From assembly GCF_902726645.1 (NCBI RefSeq), contig NZ_CACVAO010000001.1:3854636-3918635 (forward strand): a stretch of DNA of 64,000 nucleotides, in the 5' to 3' direction. The notes beneath the pieces were generated by a model. That model did no database searches. It worked only from the letters and a program-made list of their open reading frames with translations, and had not been told where the DNA came from. Source of the stretch: Halobacillus ihumii. Lineage in GTDB: Bacteria > Bacillota > Bacilli > Bacillales > Halobacillaceae. This document shows positions 47,638 through 59,291 of this stretch, one piece after another. Positions within the stretch are counted from its first letter, which is position 1. Each line of letters starts with the position of its first letter. Position numbers and translations under genes: made by a program.

Positions 47638-48531
47638 GTGCAGCATTTATTATCGATGAATGACCTTACCAAGCAAGAGATTATGAATTTGATTGACACT
47701 GCTCAAACGATTGAATCTGGTGAACACTTTCTGCCAATGGATCGAGAGTTTGCAATCAACATTTTTCTCGAGCCTAGTACACGTACGAAAAACAGCTTTT
47801 ATATTGCCGAAAAACGGTTAGGAATGGAAATCCTCGATATGAATGGGATCGACTCCAGCGTGACGAAAGGGGAGACGCTTGAAGACACACTGAAAACTTT
47901 ACAGGCCATTGGGGTGAGACTGGCGGTTGTTCGTCAGCCCGAAGCCGGGGTGTTGCAGCAGGTTGCTCAGGGGCTGGAAAGTCTGTCTCTCATTAATGCC
48001 GGAGACGGCACAGGGGAACATCCAACCCAATCACTACTAGACCTTTATACGATCTCAAAAGAGTTCCCTAGCTTTGAAGGGCTTCGAGTAGCGATTGCAG
48101 GTGATATTAAACATAGCCGGGTGGCCCGTTCTAACGCATGCGCCTTAGAGAAACTAGGTGCACATGTAAACTTTGTAGCCCCGGAAGCCTGGAGGGATGA
48201 GTCGATTTCGATGAATTATATCAGTATGGATGAAGCTTGCGAGCAAGTTGATGTATTGATGCTGCTGCGCATACAACATGAACGGCATATCACCCGTAAC
48301 AACCAGGGAGATTACTTACAAGAGTTTGGATTGACGATAGACCGCGAACGACGCATGAAGGATGAGGCCGTCATTCTTCATCCCGCTCCTGTAAATCGGG
48401 GAGTGGAAATCGATTCTTCATTAGTAGAATGTGATAAATCGCGAATCTTTCAACAAATGTCTAACGGGGTTTTGATGCGAATGGCTATTATTCAGACGTT
48501 ATTAAAGGGGGAGCTGCAATATGAGTATTAA
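47638..48531 (+). CDS. pyrB: Aspartate carbamoyltransferase, catalytic chain
   Basis: 297 residues; joins carbamoyl phosphate and aspartate. The carbamoyl-phosphate motif PSTRT is at 46-50. [12 protein letters not shown] and [12 protein letters not shown] are also seen. Starts at GTG 47638 after GGGGGGAG. No regulatory chain (PyrI) is encoded, as usual in Bacillus. Overlaps pyrC by 11 bases. Confidence 0.97.
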   Translation: MQHLLSMNDLTKQEIMNLIDTAQTIESGEHFLPMDREFAINIFLEPSTRTKNSFYIAEKRLGMEILDMNGIDSSVTKGETLEDTLKTLQAIGVRLAVVRQPEAGVLQQVAQGLESLSLINAGDGTGEHPTQSLLDLYTISKEFPSFEGLRVAIAGDIKHSRVARSNACALEKLGAHVNFVAPEAWRDESISMNYISMDEACEQVDVLMLLRIQHERHITRNNQGDYLQEFGLTIDRERRMKDEAVILHPAPVNRGVEIDSSLVECDKSRIFQQMSNGVLMRMAIIQTLLKGELQYEY

Positions 48532-49813
48532 AATTGTGAACAGCAAGCGAATCGTAAAGGGTCAGTTCGTAAAATGTGAGGTGCTCGTAGAGAGTAATCA
48601 GATCGTTGAACTAGGGGAGAAAGTAAACGGAGAGGCAGACAAAGTCATTGATGCCAAAGGCCGTTTGCTCTCAGCCGGCTTTGTGGATGTGCATATCCAT
48701 CTTAGAGAACCAGGCGGGGAAGCCAAAGAAACGATTGCTACAGGCACACAAGCTGCAGCCAGAGGCGGATTTACAACGGTTTGTGCGATGCCGAATACGC
48801 GTCCTGTGCCCGACTCCGAAGAAACGCTGGCCAACCTTTTTGAAAAAATTAACCAGGATGCCGTGGTGCGTGTATTACCTTATGCGGCCATCACCACCCG
48901 TCAGCTAGGCAAAGAGCTCGTAAATATGAAACAGCTCAGCGAAATGGGCGCCTTCGCTTTTACCGATGACGGTGTGGGTGTGCAAACGGCTGGCAAAATG
49001 TACGAGGCTATGAAGGCTTCAGCGCGAGTCAATAAAGCAGTTGTCGCCCACTGTGAGGATAACTCGCTTGTGTATGGCGGAGTGGCTCATGACGGCGAAG
49101 TCAGTGAACGACTGGACATCCCCGGCATCCCAAACATCGCTGAATCTGTTCATATTGCCCGCGATGTGCTGCTGGCTGAAGCGGCAGACTGCCACTATCA
49201 CGTCTGCCACGTCTCAACAAAAGAATCCGTCCGTGTGATCCGAGATGCCAAGAAAGCAGGAATCCGTGTGACGGCTGAAGTAACACCACATCATCTTCTG
49301 CTGAATGAAGAAGATATTAAACAAGATGATGCGTTATTTAAAATGAATCCGCCGCTTCGTTCTAAAGAAGATCAGGCAGCACTGCTAGAGGGGCTGCTGG
49401 ATGGGACGATCGATTGTATTGCAACAGATCATGCCCCACATACAGAAGAAGAGAAACAAGCAGGGTTCCTTCAGTCTCCATTTGGAATTACGGGACTAGA
49501 AACAGCATTTCCGCTGCTCTACACCCAACTCGTTGAAAAAGAAGTCATCAGCCTTGAGCAGTTAATAAATTGGCTGACAATTCGTCCGAGCGAAATTTTT
49601 CAGCTCCCATATGGAAAACTTGAAGTAGGCGCAACGGCAGATCTAACAATTATTGACCTGGAAGAAACAAAGGAAATCGACCGTCACAAGCTCGTATCAA
49701 AAGGAAAAAACAGTCCTTTCCACGAAGTTCCCGTGAAAGGGTGGCCTGTAGCAACGATTGTAAATGGAAAACTAGTTTTTGAGGAGGATGTATATGAAGC
49801 AGCTCGTTCTTGA
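48521..49813 (+). CDS. pyrC: Dihydroorotase
   Basis: 430-residue amidohydrolase that closes N-carbamoyl-aspartate to dihydroorotate. Zinc ligands His58 and His60 are in [10 protein letters not shown], and the catalytic aspartate lies in [12 protein letters not shown]. Class I dihydroorotase of the Bacillus type. AAGGGGGAG precedes the ATG inside pyrB; the end overlaps carA by 20 bases. Confidence 0.97.
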   Translation: MSIKIVNSKRIVKGQFVKCEVLVESNQIVELGEKVNGEADKVIDAKGRLLSAGFVDVHIHLREPGGEAKETIATGTQAAARGGFTTVCAMPNTRPVPDSEETLANLFEKINQDAVVRVLPYAAITTRQLGKELVNMKQLSEMGAFAFTDDGVGVQTAGKMYEAMKASARVNKAVVAHCEDNSLVYGGVAHDGEVSERLDIPGIPNIAESVHIARDVLLAEAADCHYHVCHVSTKESVRVIRDAKKAGIRVTAEVTPHHLLLNEEDIKQDDALFKMNPPLRSKEDQAALLEGLLDGTIDCIATDHAPHTEEEKQAGFLQSPFGITGLETAFPLLYTQLVEKEVISLEQLINWLTIRPSEIFQLPYGKLEVGATADLTIIDLEETKEIDRHKLVSKGKNSPFHEVPVKGWPVATIVNGKLVFEEDVYEAARS

Positions 49814-50888
49814 AGATGGCACAGTATTTGAAGGAAAAGGTTTTGGCAGTGATCGCGAAAGCTTTGGTGAGATTGTATTTAATACCGGCATGACAGGGTA
49901 TCAGGAAGTCATTTCTGACCCATCTTACTGTGGGCAGATGGTGACGTTCACCTATCCGTTAGTTGGAAATTACGGCATTAATCGAGACGACTTTGAAACC
50001 GTCGACCCTGCCATTTTAGGGGTCGTGGTGAAAGAACATTGCGAGCATCCTTCGAACTTCAGAAATGAGGAGACACTGGATGAATTTCTGAAAGCCAAGC
50101 GAATTCCAGGAATTAGCGGTGTGGATACAAGAAAGCTTACCAAAATTATTCGTAAGCATGGCACGATGAAGGCAATGATTACGTCGGGTGACCGCCCTGT
50201 TGAACAGCTCGTTGATTTTATGAAAAATACTCCGCTCGCAACCGATCAAGTGAAGCAAGTGTCGACCGTTAAGCCATACGTAGTGCCAGGGCGCGGTTAC
50301 CGAATCGTGCTGATTGATTACGGGATGAAGCATGGCATCCTCAGGGAATTTACGAAGCGAAGCTGTCACGTTACCGTCGTACCTTACAATACTTCTGCTG
50401 AGGAAATTGAAAGGCTGAGACCAGATGGCATTATGCTTTCTAACGGCCCCGGAGATCCAAAAGACGTCCCTGAAGCGATTCAAACAGTCCGCAAGCTGAT
50501 GGGGCACGTTCCGATCTTTGGCATCTGCCTTGGACACCAGCTGATTGCCCTGGCTTCCGGTGCAGACACTGTGAAAATGAAGTTCGGTCATCGCGGCGGA
50601 AACCAGCCTGTAAAAGATTTGCGTACGAACTGGACCGCGATTACTTCACAAAATCATGGCTATGCCGTGGCTCGTGACTCGCTTGAGTCTACAAGTCTAT
50701 CTTTAACACAAATCTCCTTGAATGACGGGACTGTGGAAGGGCTCGAGCATCAGACGATGAACGTTTTTACTGTGCAGTACCATCCTGAGAGTTCTCCAGG
50801 ACCAGAAGACACATCAAGCTTATTTGACGAATTTCTAACGAGAATTACCGAATCCCATAAAGCAGCGAAGGAGGCTCTTCATGTCTAA
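49794..50888 (+). CDS. pyrAA: Carbamoyl phosphate synthase small chain (pyrimidine-specific)
   Basis: 364-residue glutaminase chain. The class I glutamine amidotransferase domain has nucleophile Cys245 in [10 protein letters not shown] and the HPE triad piece in [10 protein letters not shown]. The N-terminal CPSase small domain begins [20 protein letters not shown] 49794 is just after GAGGAGG; it overlaps both pyrC and carB. Also called carA. Confidence 0.96.
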   Translation: MKQLVLEDGTVFEGKGFGSDRESFGEIVFNTGMTGYQEVISDPSYCGQMVTFTYPLVGNYGINRDDFETVDPAILGVVVKEHCEHPSNFRNEETLDEFLKAKRIPGISGVDTRKLTKIIRKHGTMKAMITSGDRPVEQLVDFMKNTPLATDQVKQVSTVKPYVVPGRGYRIVLIDYGMKHGILREFTKRSCHVTVVPYNTSAEEIERLRPDGIMLSNGPGDPKDVPEAIQTVRKLMGHVPIFGICLGHQLIALASGADTVKMKFGHRGGNQPVKDLRTNWTAITSQNHGYAVARDSLESTSLSLTQISLNDGTVEGLEHQTMNVFTVQYHPESSPGPEDTSSLFDEFLTRITESHKAAKEALHV

Positions 50889-53800
50889 GCGGACAGATAT
50901 TAAACGTATTTTAGTGATCGGCTCCGGTCCTATTATCATTGGTCAGGCGGCTGAGTTCGACTATTCCGGAACCCAGGCGTGTCAAGCTCTGAAAGAAGAA
51001 GGATATGAAGTCATTTTAGCAAACTCCAATCCCGCCACGATCATGACGGATCACACGTTTGCCGACAAGGTGTACATGGAGCCGTTAACTCTTGAATTTT
51101 TAACAAAAATTGTTCGAAAAGAATCACCAGATGCGATTCTGCCTACTCTTGGCGGGCAAACTGGACTGAATCTGGCTGTAGCTTTAAGTGAATCCGGCAT
51201 CCTTGAACAGCTTCAAGTCGAGTTGCTGGGTACGCCGCTGGATGCAATTCAACGGGCCGAGGATCGGGAGAAGTTCCGCGCGCTCATGCATAAAATGGAG
51301 CAGCCTGTACCAGAAAGTGAGATCGTAAGTTCTGTTGACCAGGCCGTTAATTTTGCCAATAAAATCGGCTTTCCTGTTATTGTACGCCCCGCCTATACCA
51401 TGGGAGGAGCCGGCGGCGGAATGTGTGATAACGAAGAACAGCTTCGAGAAATCGCCCGCAGTGGACTGGCCCAATCCCCTGTTCATCAATGTTTAATCGA
51501 GCGCAATATCGCCGGCTTTAAGGAAATCGAATATGAAGTGATGCGCGATGCCAACGATCAGGCGATTGTTGTCTGTAACATGGAAAACTTTGATCCAGTC
51601 GGTATCCATACGGGAGATTCAATCGTTGTGGCGCCTTCACAAACGTTGAGTGATCGTGAATATCAAATGTTGAGGAATGCCTCACTTGATATTATTCGAG
51701 CTCTGGAAATTGAAGGCGGCTGTAACGTTCAGTTAGCTCTTGATCCTGATAGCTTTCAGTACTATGTGATTGAAGTGAACCCGCGTGTCAGCCGGTCATC
51801 TGCCCTGGCATCAAAAGCTACCGGTTATCCGATTGCTAAAATGGCTGCTAAAATCGCCGTGGGGATGACACTTGATGAAATTGAAAATCCAATTACTGAA
51901 ACAACTTACGCTTGCTTTGAACCAGCGCTGGATTATGTAGTAACGAAAATTCCACGCTGGCCCTTTGATAAATTTGCCAAAGGAAATCGTAAATTAGGGA
52001 CGCAAATGAAAGCCACCGGCGAAGTGATGTCGATCGGCCGTACGATTGAAGAATCTTTATTAAAAGGAATTCGCTCACTGGAAGGCGAAACAGATGATTT
52101 GTTTGTTGCCTCTGTCGCAGAACTTTCGAATGAGGAAATGTTCAAAAGATTACACTTAGCAGATGATGAGCGGATTTTCATTCTAGCTGAAGCGTTAAGA
52201 CGGAACATTACACTTACTGAAATTCACGAGACGACGGGCATCGATTACTTTTTCCTTCATAAATTACAGCATATTATTCAGCTGGAGCAGCAAGTGAAAG
52301 AAACACGCTGGGATGCTGCCCTGATTCGTGAAGTGAAAGAGTTAGGCTTTGCCGATCGACAAATTGCCCGGCTGCTTGAGACGACCATTGATGAAGTGAT
52401 GAATTTTAGAAAACAACACAGCATCTCACCGGTTTATAAAATGGTCGACACGTGTGCAGGTGAATTTGTTTCGGAAACACCGTATTTTTACAGCAGTTAT
52501 GAAGACGAAAATGAATCAGTTGTCACAGATTCCAAAAAAGTGCTTGTTATTGGGTCTGGTCCGATTCGAATCGGCCAGGGAGTTGAATTCGACTATGCGA
52601 CCGTCCACTCGGTTCTAGCGCTAAAAGAGATGGGTTATGAAGCCATTATTATGAACAATAACCCGGAAACCGTATCAACCGACTTTAGCGTTTCTGACAA
52701 GCTTTACTTTGAGCCGTTAACGTTGGAAGATGTTATGCATGTCATTGACCTGGAACAGCCTGAAGGCGTCATCGTTCAGTTTGGCGGACAGACAGCGATC
52801 AACCTTGTAGAAGGGCTGAGTCGTCACGGGGTCAATATTCTCGGCACGACGATGGATGCGATTAACCAGACTGAAGATCGTGATCTTTTTGAACAGTTGT
52901 TAACGAACCTTGACATCGCCAAGCCTGGTGGGGAAAGTGTGACAAGTGAAGAAGAGGCGGTGCAAGCAGCGCAGCGAATTGGTTACCCTGTTGTCGTCAG
53001 GCCTTCTTATGTGCTTGGCGGACGCGCGATGGAAATTGTCTACTCTGAAGAAGAGTTACTGATTTACATGGAAGAAAATGTACGTGTCCACAACGGTCAT
53101 CCGATCTTGATCGATAAGTATTTAACAGGAATGGAAATCGAAGTTGATGCGATTACCGACGGTCAGGATGTCGTCATCCCGGGGATTATGGAGCATATTG
53201 AACGTGCGGGTGTCCACTCAGGCGATTCGATGGCAGTCTATCCGCCACAGCGCTTATCCGAGCGGCTCGAACAGCAATGTATTGATGCTACCGTCAAAAT
53301 TGCCCGTGAATTAAACATGAAAGGGCTTATCAACATCCAATTCGTCATCCTGGATGGAACAGCTTATGTGCTTGAGGTGAATCCGCGTGCCAGCCGTACG
53401 GTTCCTTTTCTTAGTAAAATTACTGGGATCACGATGGCCCAGGTAGCCACGAAAGCCATTATGGGTGAATCATTAGCATCTTTAGGCTACACATCAGGGA
53501 TTGCTCAAAAGCCTGAAGGAGTGTATGTCAAAGTACCGGTATTCTCATTTGAAAAACTTCGCAGCGTCGATACAACGCTTGGACCCGAAATGAAATCTAC
53601 AGGTGAAGTGATCGGCTATGATCAAAGCCTTGAGAAAGCTCTATATAAAGGCATGACAGCGGCCGGATTAAAAATACCGACTGAAGGCGCCGTGTTATTA
53701 ACGGTAGCCGATAAAGACAAGCAGGAAATGCTGGAGATTGCGAGGACATTCCATCAGCTTGGCTTCCACTTATATGCGACTGAAGGGACAGCAAGAGCGA

Positions 53801-54080
53801 TCGAAGACGTTTCCCTGCCTGTGGAAGCGGTTGGCAAACTCGGATCAAGTCAGCGTGACGTCGTCGATTTAATTCGCAGCGGCGATGTTCAGTTTGTTGT
53901 GAACACGTTAAATAAAGGTCGTCGATCCCGCTCAGATGGTTTCCAAATTAGACGCGAAGCTGTGGAGCATGGGATTGCTTCCTTGACGAGTCTTGATACA
54001 GCTAAAACAATCGTTGAAGTTATCGATGCCATGACTTTCACAGCCAGGACCATTGCGAAGAAAGAGGCGGTGTTCGTCTA

Positions 54081-54081
<1 letters not shown>
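50881..54081 (+). CDS. pyrAB: Carbamoyl phosphate synthase large chain (pyrimidine-specific)
   Basis: 1066-residue synthetase with two ATP-grasp halves (about 1-400 for carboxyphosphate, 550-930 for carbamoyl phosphate). The repeated start [19 protein letters not shown] / [19 protein letters not shown] shows the internal duplication. The C-terminal MGS-like allosteric domain (about 935-1066) is where UMP and PRPP act in relatives. Starts at ATG 50881, overlapping carA; the stop touches pyrK. Confidence 0.97.
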
Positions 54082-56490
<2,409 letters not shown>

Positions 56491-57154
56491 TATTGGAGCT
56501 GTACAACTTAGCCCCGAAGACTTTTTTACATGGACATCGGGACTGCGCTCACCGATTTACTGTGATAATCGACTGACCATGTCTTACCCCGCGATCCGTC
56601 GGAGAATTGCAAAAGAGTTCTCTATGTTTGTACAAAATATGGATGAAGAAATCGACATCATTGCCGGATGTGCTACAGCAGGCATCCCCCATGCTGCCTG
56701 GGTGGCGGATCAACTGGACTTGCCGATGGTTTATGTTCGATCTTCCGCCAAAAAGCACGGAAAAGGCAACCAGATCGAAGGAGCTTATCAAGCAGGACAA
56801 AAGGCTATCGTCATTGAGGATCTTATTTCAACAGGGAAATCATCAATTGAGGCAGCAGAAGCACTGCAGCAAGAAGGTGTAGAAGTCGTTCATGTAGTAT
56901 CCATTTTTAGTTATAATCTTACCGAGGCTGAAGAAGCATTTGCTGGCAAGCGTCTTCCTGTGCATTCCTTAACCGATTATAATCATCTTCTGCACACTAT
57001 GGAAAAAGATGCATTATTAAGCGAAGAACAGCATAGTAAGTTACTACAATGGCGAGAAAACCCTTCAGCCTTCATGCACTCTTGAACGAGCGTTAGTTGC
57101 GATTCTCAGGCAAGGCTAGTACGATAGAAACATCGGAAAGCTTTGGTGATGACA

Positions 57155-57421
57155 ATGAATTCTACTAAACATTCTATCTTTCTCTTAGTAAATGCCTCAC
57201 TCGGACTTATAACATGCATGATTTATTTATACACATGGCTTGCTTTCGCCTTCATGGGATCGATGTGGTCCTTCGAGCCGATGCTGAGTCTGGTTCTTTG
57301 TTTGAGTGTTTTCTTGCTTTGGAACAAATGGATGCTGAGAAAAGAAAACAAGCGGTATTGGGCTCAAGGCGTCTTCTCTTATTTTGGCACCATTTTGATC
57401 TTCATTTATTTTCTAAGTTGA
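57155..57421 (+). CDS. Small membrane protein of unknown function
   Basis: 88-residue protein, mostly hydrophobic, with three likely membrane segments (about 8-30, 38-57, 68-86) separated by a short basic loop (WMLRKENKRYW). I do not recognise it. ATG 57155 is just after GGTGATG, which matches the 3' part of the ribosome binding consensus; TTG 57143 or ATG 57149 are alternatives. It follows pyrE by 69 bases and is followed by a strong terminator, so it may be the last gene of the pyr transcript. Confidence 0.6.
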   Translation: MNSTKHSIFLLVNASLGLITCMIYLYTWLAFAFMGSMWSFEPMLSLVLCLSVFLLWNKWMLRKENKRYWAQGVFSYFGTILIFIYFLS

Positions 57422-57515
57422 CGGTCCGTTGTATAAAGTTGATAGGAATCGTCACGATCTTACTGCAGATCATAATCTTCGGTCGGTTGCCAGAATCTGA
57501 TTAAATAGTTAGCAT

Positions 57516-57561
57516 AAATAGCCCTGTTTCGCAGCTTCATATCTGCGAAACAGGGCTATTT
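57516..57561. terminator. Strong terminator at end of pyr region
   Basis: Perfect 19-bp stem beginning AAATAGCCCTGTTTCGCAG with an 8-base loop. It may serve both the plus-strand genes and the convergent TetR gene. Confidence 0.85.
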
Positions 57562-57598
57562 AACTTTGAGTAAGGAAGCTCTTTCCTCTAGCTGTTTT

Positions 57599-58192
57599 TT
57601 ACATCTTACAAATGGACTGAAGGTGATATTGCAGTGTACGGATCATTTTGTCGTACGGAAAAGCTGATGGATGCAGCATGTGATGAAGGGCTAATCCATC
57701 GACAAGAGTATGCAATCGATCAACTTCTGTCTCCAAGTCAAGATTATCATTTGCGAACCGGTTTGAAGGTAGAGAATAAATGACAGTGGCCAATCCTTCG
57801 TGCATTTCGTTGTACACCTTTTCGCTTAAGGAGCTGAGCTTTGGATCGACAAGTGTTTTAGCTGAAAAAACGAACCATACCTCCATTTCAATTCGTCTTT
57901 CTTCATCGACCGGCAGAAATTCACAAATAAATGTCGTCAGCATATCCTTTGACGAACCTTCATAGTTTTTTGCTTCGATACGCTGTTTAACTCGTTCAGA
58001 AACAAGCTCCATCGAAAATAAGAATAGTTCGGATTGAGAGGCAAAATAGTGTCGCAGCGACCCAACCGACAATCCAGCGGCTGCTGCAATTTTCCGTACG
58101 GTGGCATGTTCAAGTCCTTCCTCAACGATGACCCTCCACGTGGCCTCAGCAATTTGAATTTTACGTTTCTTATGGTCAATAAATTTTGGCAT
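57599..58192 (-). CDS. TetR/AcrR family regulator (PksA-like)
   Basis: 197-residue repressor with an N-terminal helix-turn-helix (about 20-50, ATVRKIAAAAGLSVGSLRHYFASQ) and a variable ligand-binding domain. The order TetR gene divergent from a YmcC-like gene recalls B. subtilis pksA-ymcC, and the sequence pattern (MPKFIDHKKRKIQIAEATWRVI) resembles PksA. The inducer is unknown. The palindrome at 58202-58219 is its likely operator. Confidence 0.85.
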   Translation of the reverse strand: MPKFIDHKKRKIQIAEATWRVIVEEGLEHATVRKIAAAAGLSVGSLRHYFASQSELFLFSMELVSERVKQRIEAKNYEGSSKDMLTTFICEFLPVDEERRIEMEVWFVFSAKTLVDPKLSSLSEKVYNEMHEGLATVIYSLPSNRFANDNLDLETEVDRLHTLVDGLALHHMLHPSAFPYDKMIRTLQYHLQSICKM

Positions 58193-58201
58193 GTCCTTAT
58201 T

Positions 58202-58239
58202 TTAACACACTTGTGTTAAATAAATAACTTTGCTATATT
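58202..58239 (+). promoter_or_regulatory. Operator and promoter of the YmcC-like gene
   Basis: Palindrome TTAACACA-CT-TGTGTTAA (58202-58219). Its right half holds a -35 (TTGTGT, 58211-58216) that is 17 bp from TATATT (58234-58239), which has a TGC extension. Binding of the TetR protein here would block both divergent genes. Confidence 0.7.
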
Positions 58240-58275
58240 TAATAATACAATTGTACTAAAAAAAGGGGTGCTGTT

Positions 58276-58815
58276 TTGATAGGCTGGTTAATAATTGCCT
58301 GTGAAGTTGGATTTTGGGTGTTTGTTTTAGCTGGGCTGGCTGCAAGATATGTGCTGAGAAAAGAGAGGCTCGGAGCTTTCTTACTGATCTGTACGCCCAT
58401 CGTCGATCTCATCTTGCTGATCGCAACTGTCATGGATTTGAAAAATGGGGCCGTGGCCTCCACGGTGCATGGTATTGCCGCCATTTATATTGGAGTAAGT
58501 GTGGCGTACGGGCATCAAATGATTCAGTGGGCAGACAGTCAGTTTATGTATCGTTTTATTAAAAAAGAAAAGCCGCCGAAGAAGAAAAAATACGGGATGG
58601 AATACGCCAGAGATGAACGTATTGGATGGTATCGTCATTTACTGGCTTGGATCATAGGAGGCGCGATTTTAGGAGCAATTATTTTTTACATCCATGACAG
58701 TCAGCAGACTGAAGCACTATTTCAAACTTTACGTTTGTGGACGCTTATCCTAGTAATTGATTTTGTAATTAGCTTCAGTTATACGGTATTTCCAAGAAAA
58801 GCAAAAGGGACCTGA
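58276..58815 (+). CDS. YmcC-like integral membrane protein
   Basis: 179-residue protein with about five membrane helices (near 1-20, 32-52, 60-80, 115-138, 150-170) and a Lys-rich loop (KKEKPPKKKKYGMEYARDERIGW). It resembles B. subtilis YmcC, which also neighbours a TetR gene. Function unknown. TTG start after AGGGGTG. Possible role in export or membrane stress under the TetR regulator is inference from context only. Confidence 0.75.
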   Translation: MIGWLIIACEVGFWVFVLAGLAARYVLRKERLGAFLLICTPIVDLILLIATVMDLKNGAVASTVHGIAAIYIGVSVAYGHQMIQWADSQFMYRFIKKEKPPKKKKYGMEYARDERIGWYRHLLAWIIGGAILGAIIFYIHDSQQTEALFQTLRLWTLILVIDFVISFSYTVFPRKAKGT

Positions 58816-58849
58816 GCTTTAAATCACAGTTAGCCTATGACATTTAGAA

Positions 58850-58883
58850 GGGGCTTGGTCTTAGTAAATCAATGATGACAAAT
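58850..58883. repeat. Left-end fragment of the interspersed element
   Basis: GGGGCTTGGTCTTAGTAAAT followed by CAATGATGACAAA matches the left end of copy 1 (GAGGCTAGGGCATAAGTAAA then ACAATGATGTCAAA at 25808-25841) at most positions. The core does not follow here. Confidence 0.6.
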
Positions 58884-58936
58884 ATCGGTAACATAAACAT
58901 ACTAAGATTAATGGGTAAAGTCGACGGAGGACCTTG

Positions 58937-59040
58937 CTCACTATTTTTCTTTTAGGGTTATAGTGAGAAGTGAAAGAAAGCTCGACCAGTCTTTAGGATT
59001 TTGAATCCGAAACAAAACCGAGCTTCTTCACTTTCATTTT
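58937..59040 (+). other. Nested hairpins downstream of the YmcC-like gene
   Basis: CTCACTAT / ATAGTGAG (58937-58967). Then AGTGAAAGAAAGCTCG (58969-58984) pairs with CGAGCTTCTTCACT (59019-59032) and encloses GGATT / AATCC (58996-59008); CATTTTTG follows. It may act as the terminator of the 58276 gene. Confidence 0.5.
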
Positions 59041-59070
59041 TGAATCAGGTTCACGTATGTTGGGGCCATT

Positions 59071-59284
59071 TAGGCTGGGACATAAGTAAACCTCTAAAGT
59101 GAAAAGACGAACGAAGTGCTGTTTAAGCGGAGAAAATATACGGAGACTCCTGCGGGAGGAAAGGCCTAGGTGAGACCTCGCAGTGCGCCAGCACAGGAAG
59201 GCTCAACAGCCGCCCGCGGAAAGCGCAGTATATTTTCGTAGCGGGATATACAACAATCATAGAAAATACTTTTATCCCAGCCCC
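59071..59284. repeat. Interspersed palindromic element, copy 3 (complete)
   Basis: Terminal inverted repeat GGCTGGGACATAAGTA (59073-59088) and TACTTTTATCCCAGCC (59267-59282). Inside, arms GAAAATATAC (59132-59141) and GTATATTTTC (59228-59237) enclose a core GGAGACTCCTGCGGGAGG ... GCCCGCGGAAAGCG. About 214 bp, no gene. It ends 8 bp from the rqcH stop codon. Confidence 0.85.
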
Positions 59285-59291
59285 TTGTCTA

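Noticed and set aside
59071..59284. Possible insertion sequence or transposase remnant
   Set aside because: No coding sequence in any frame; described as a repeat element instead.
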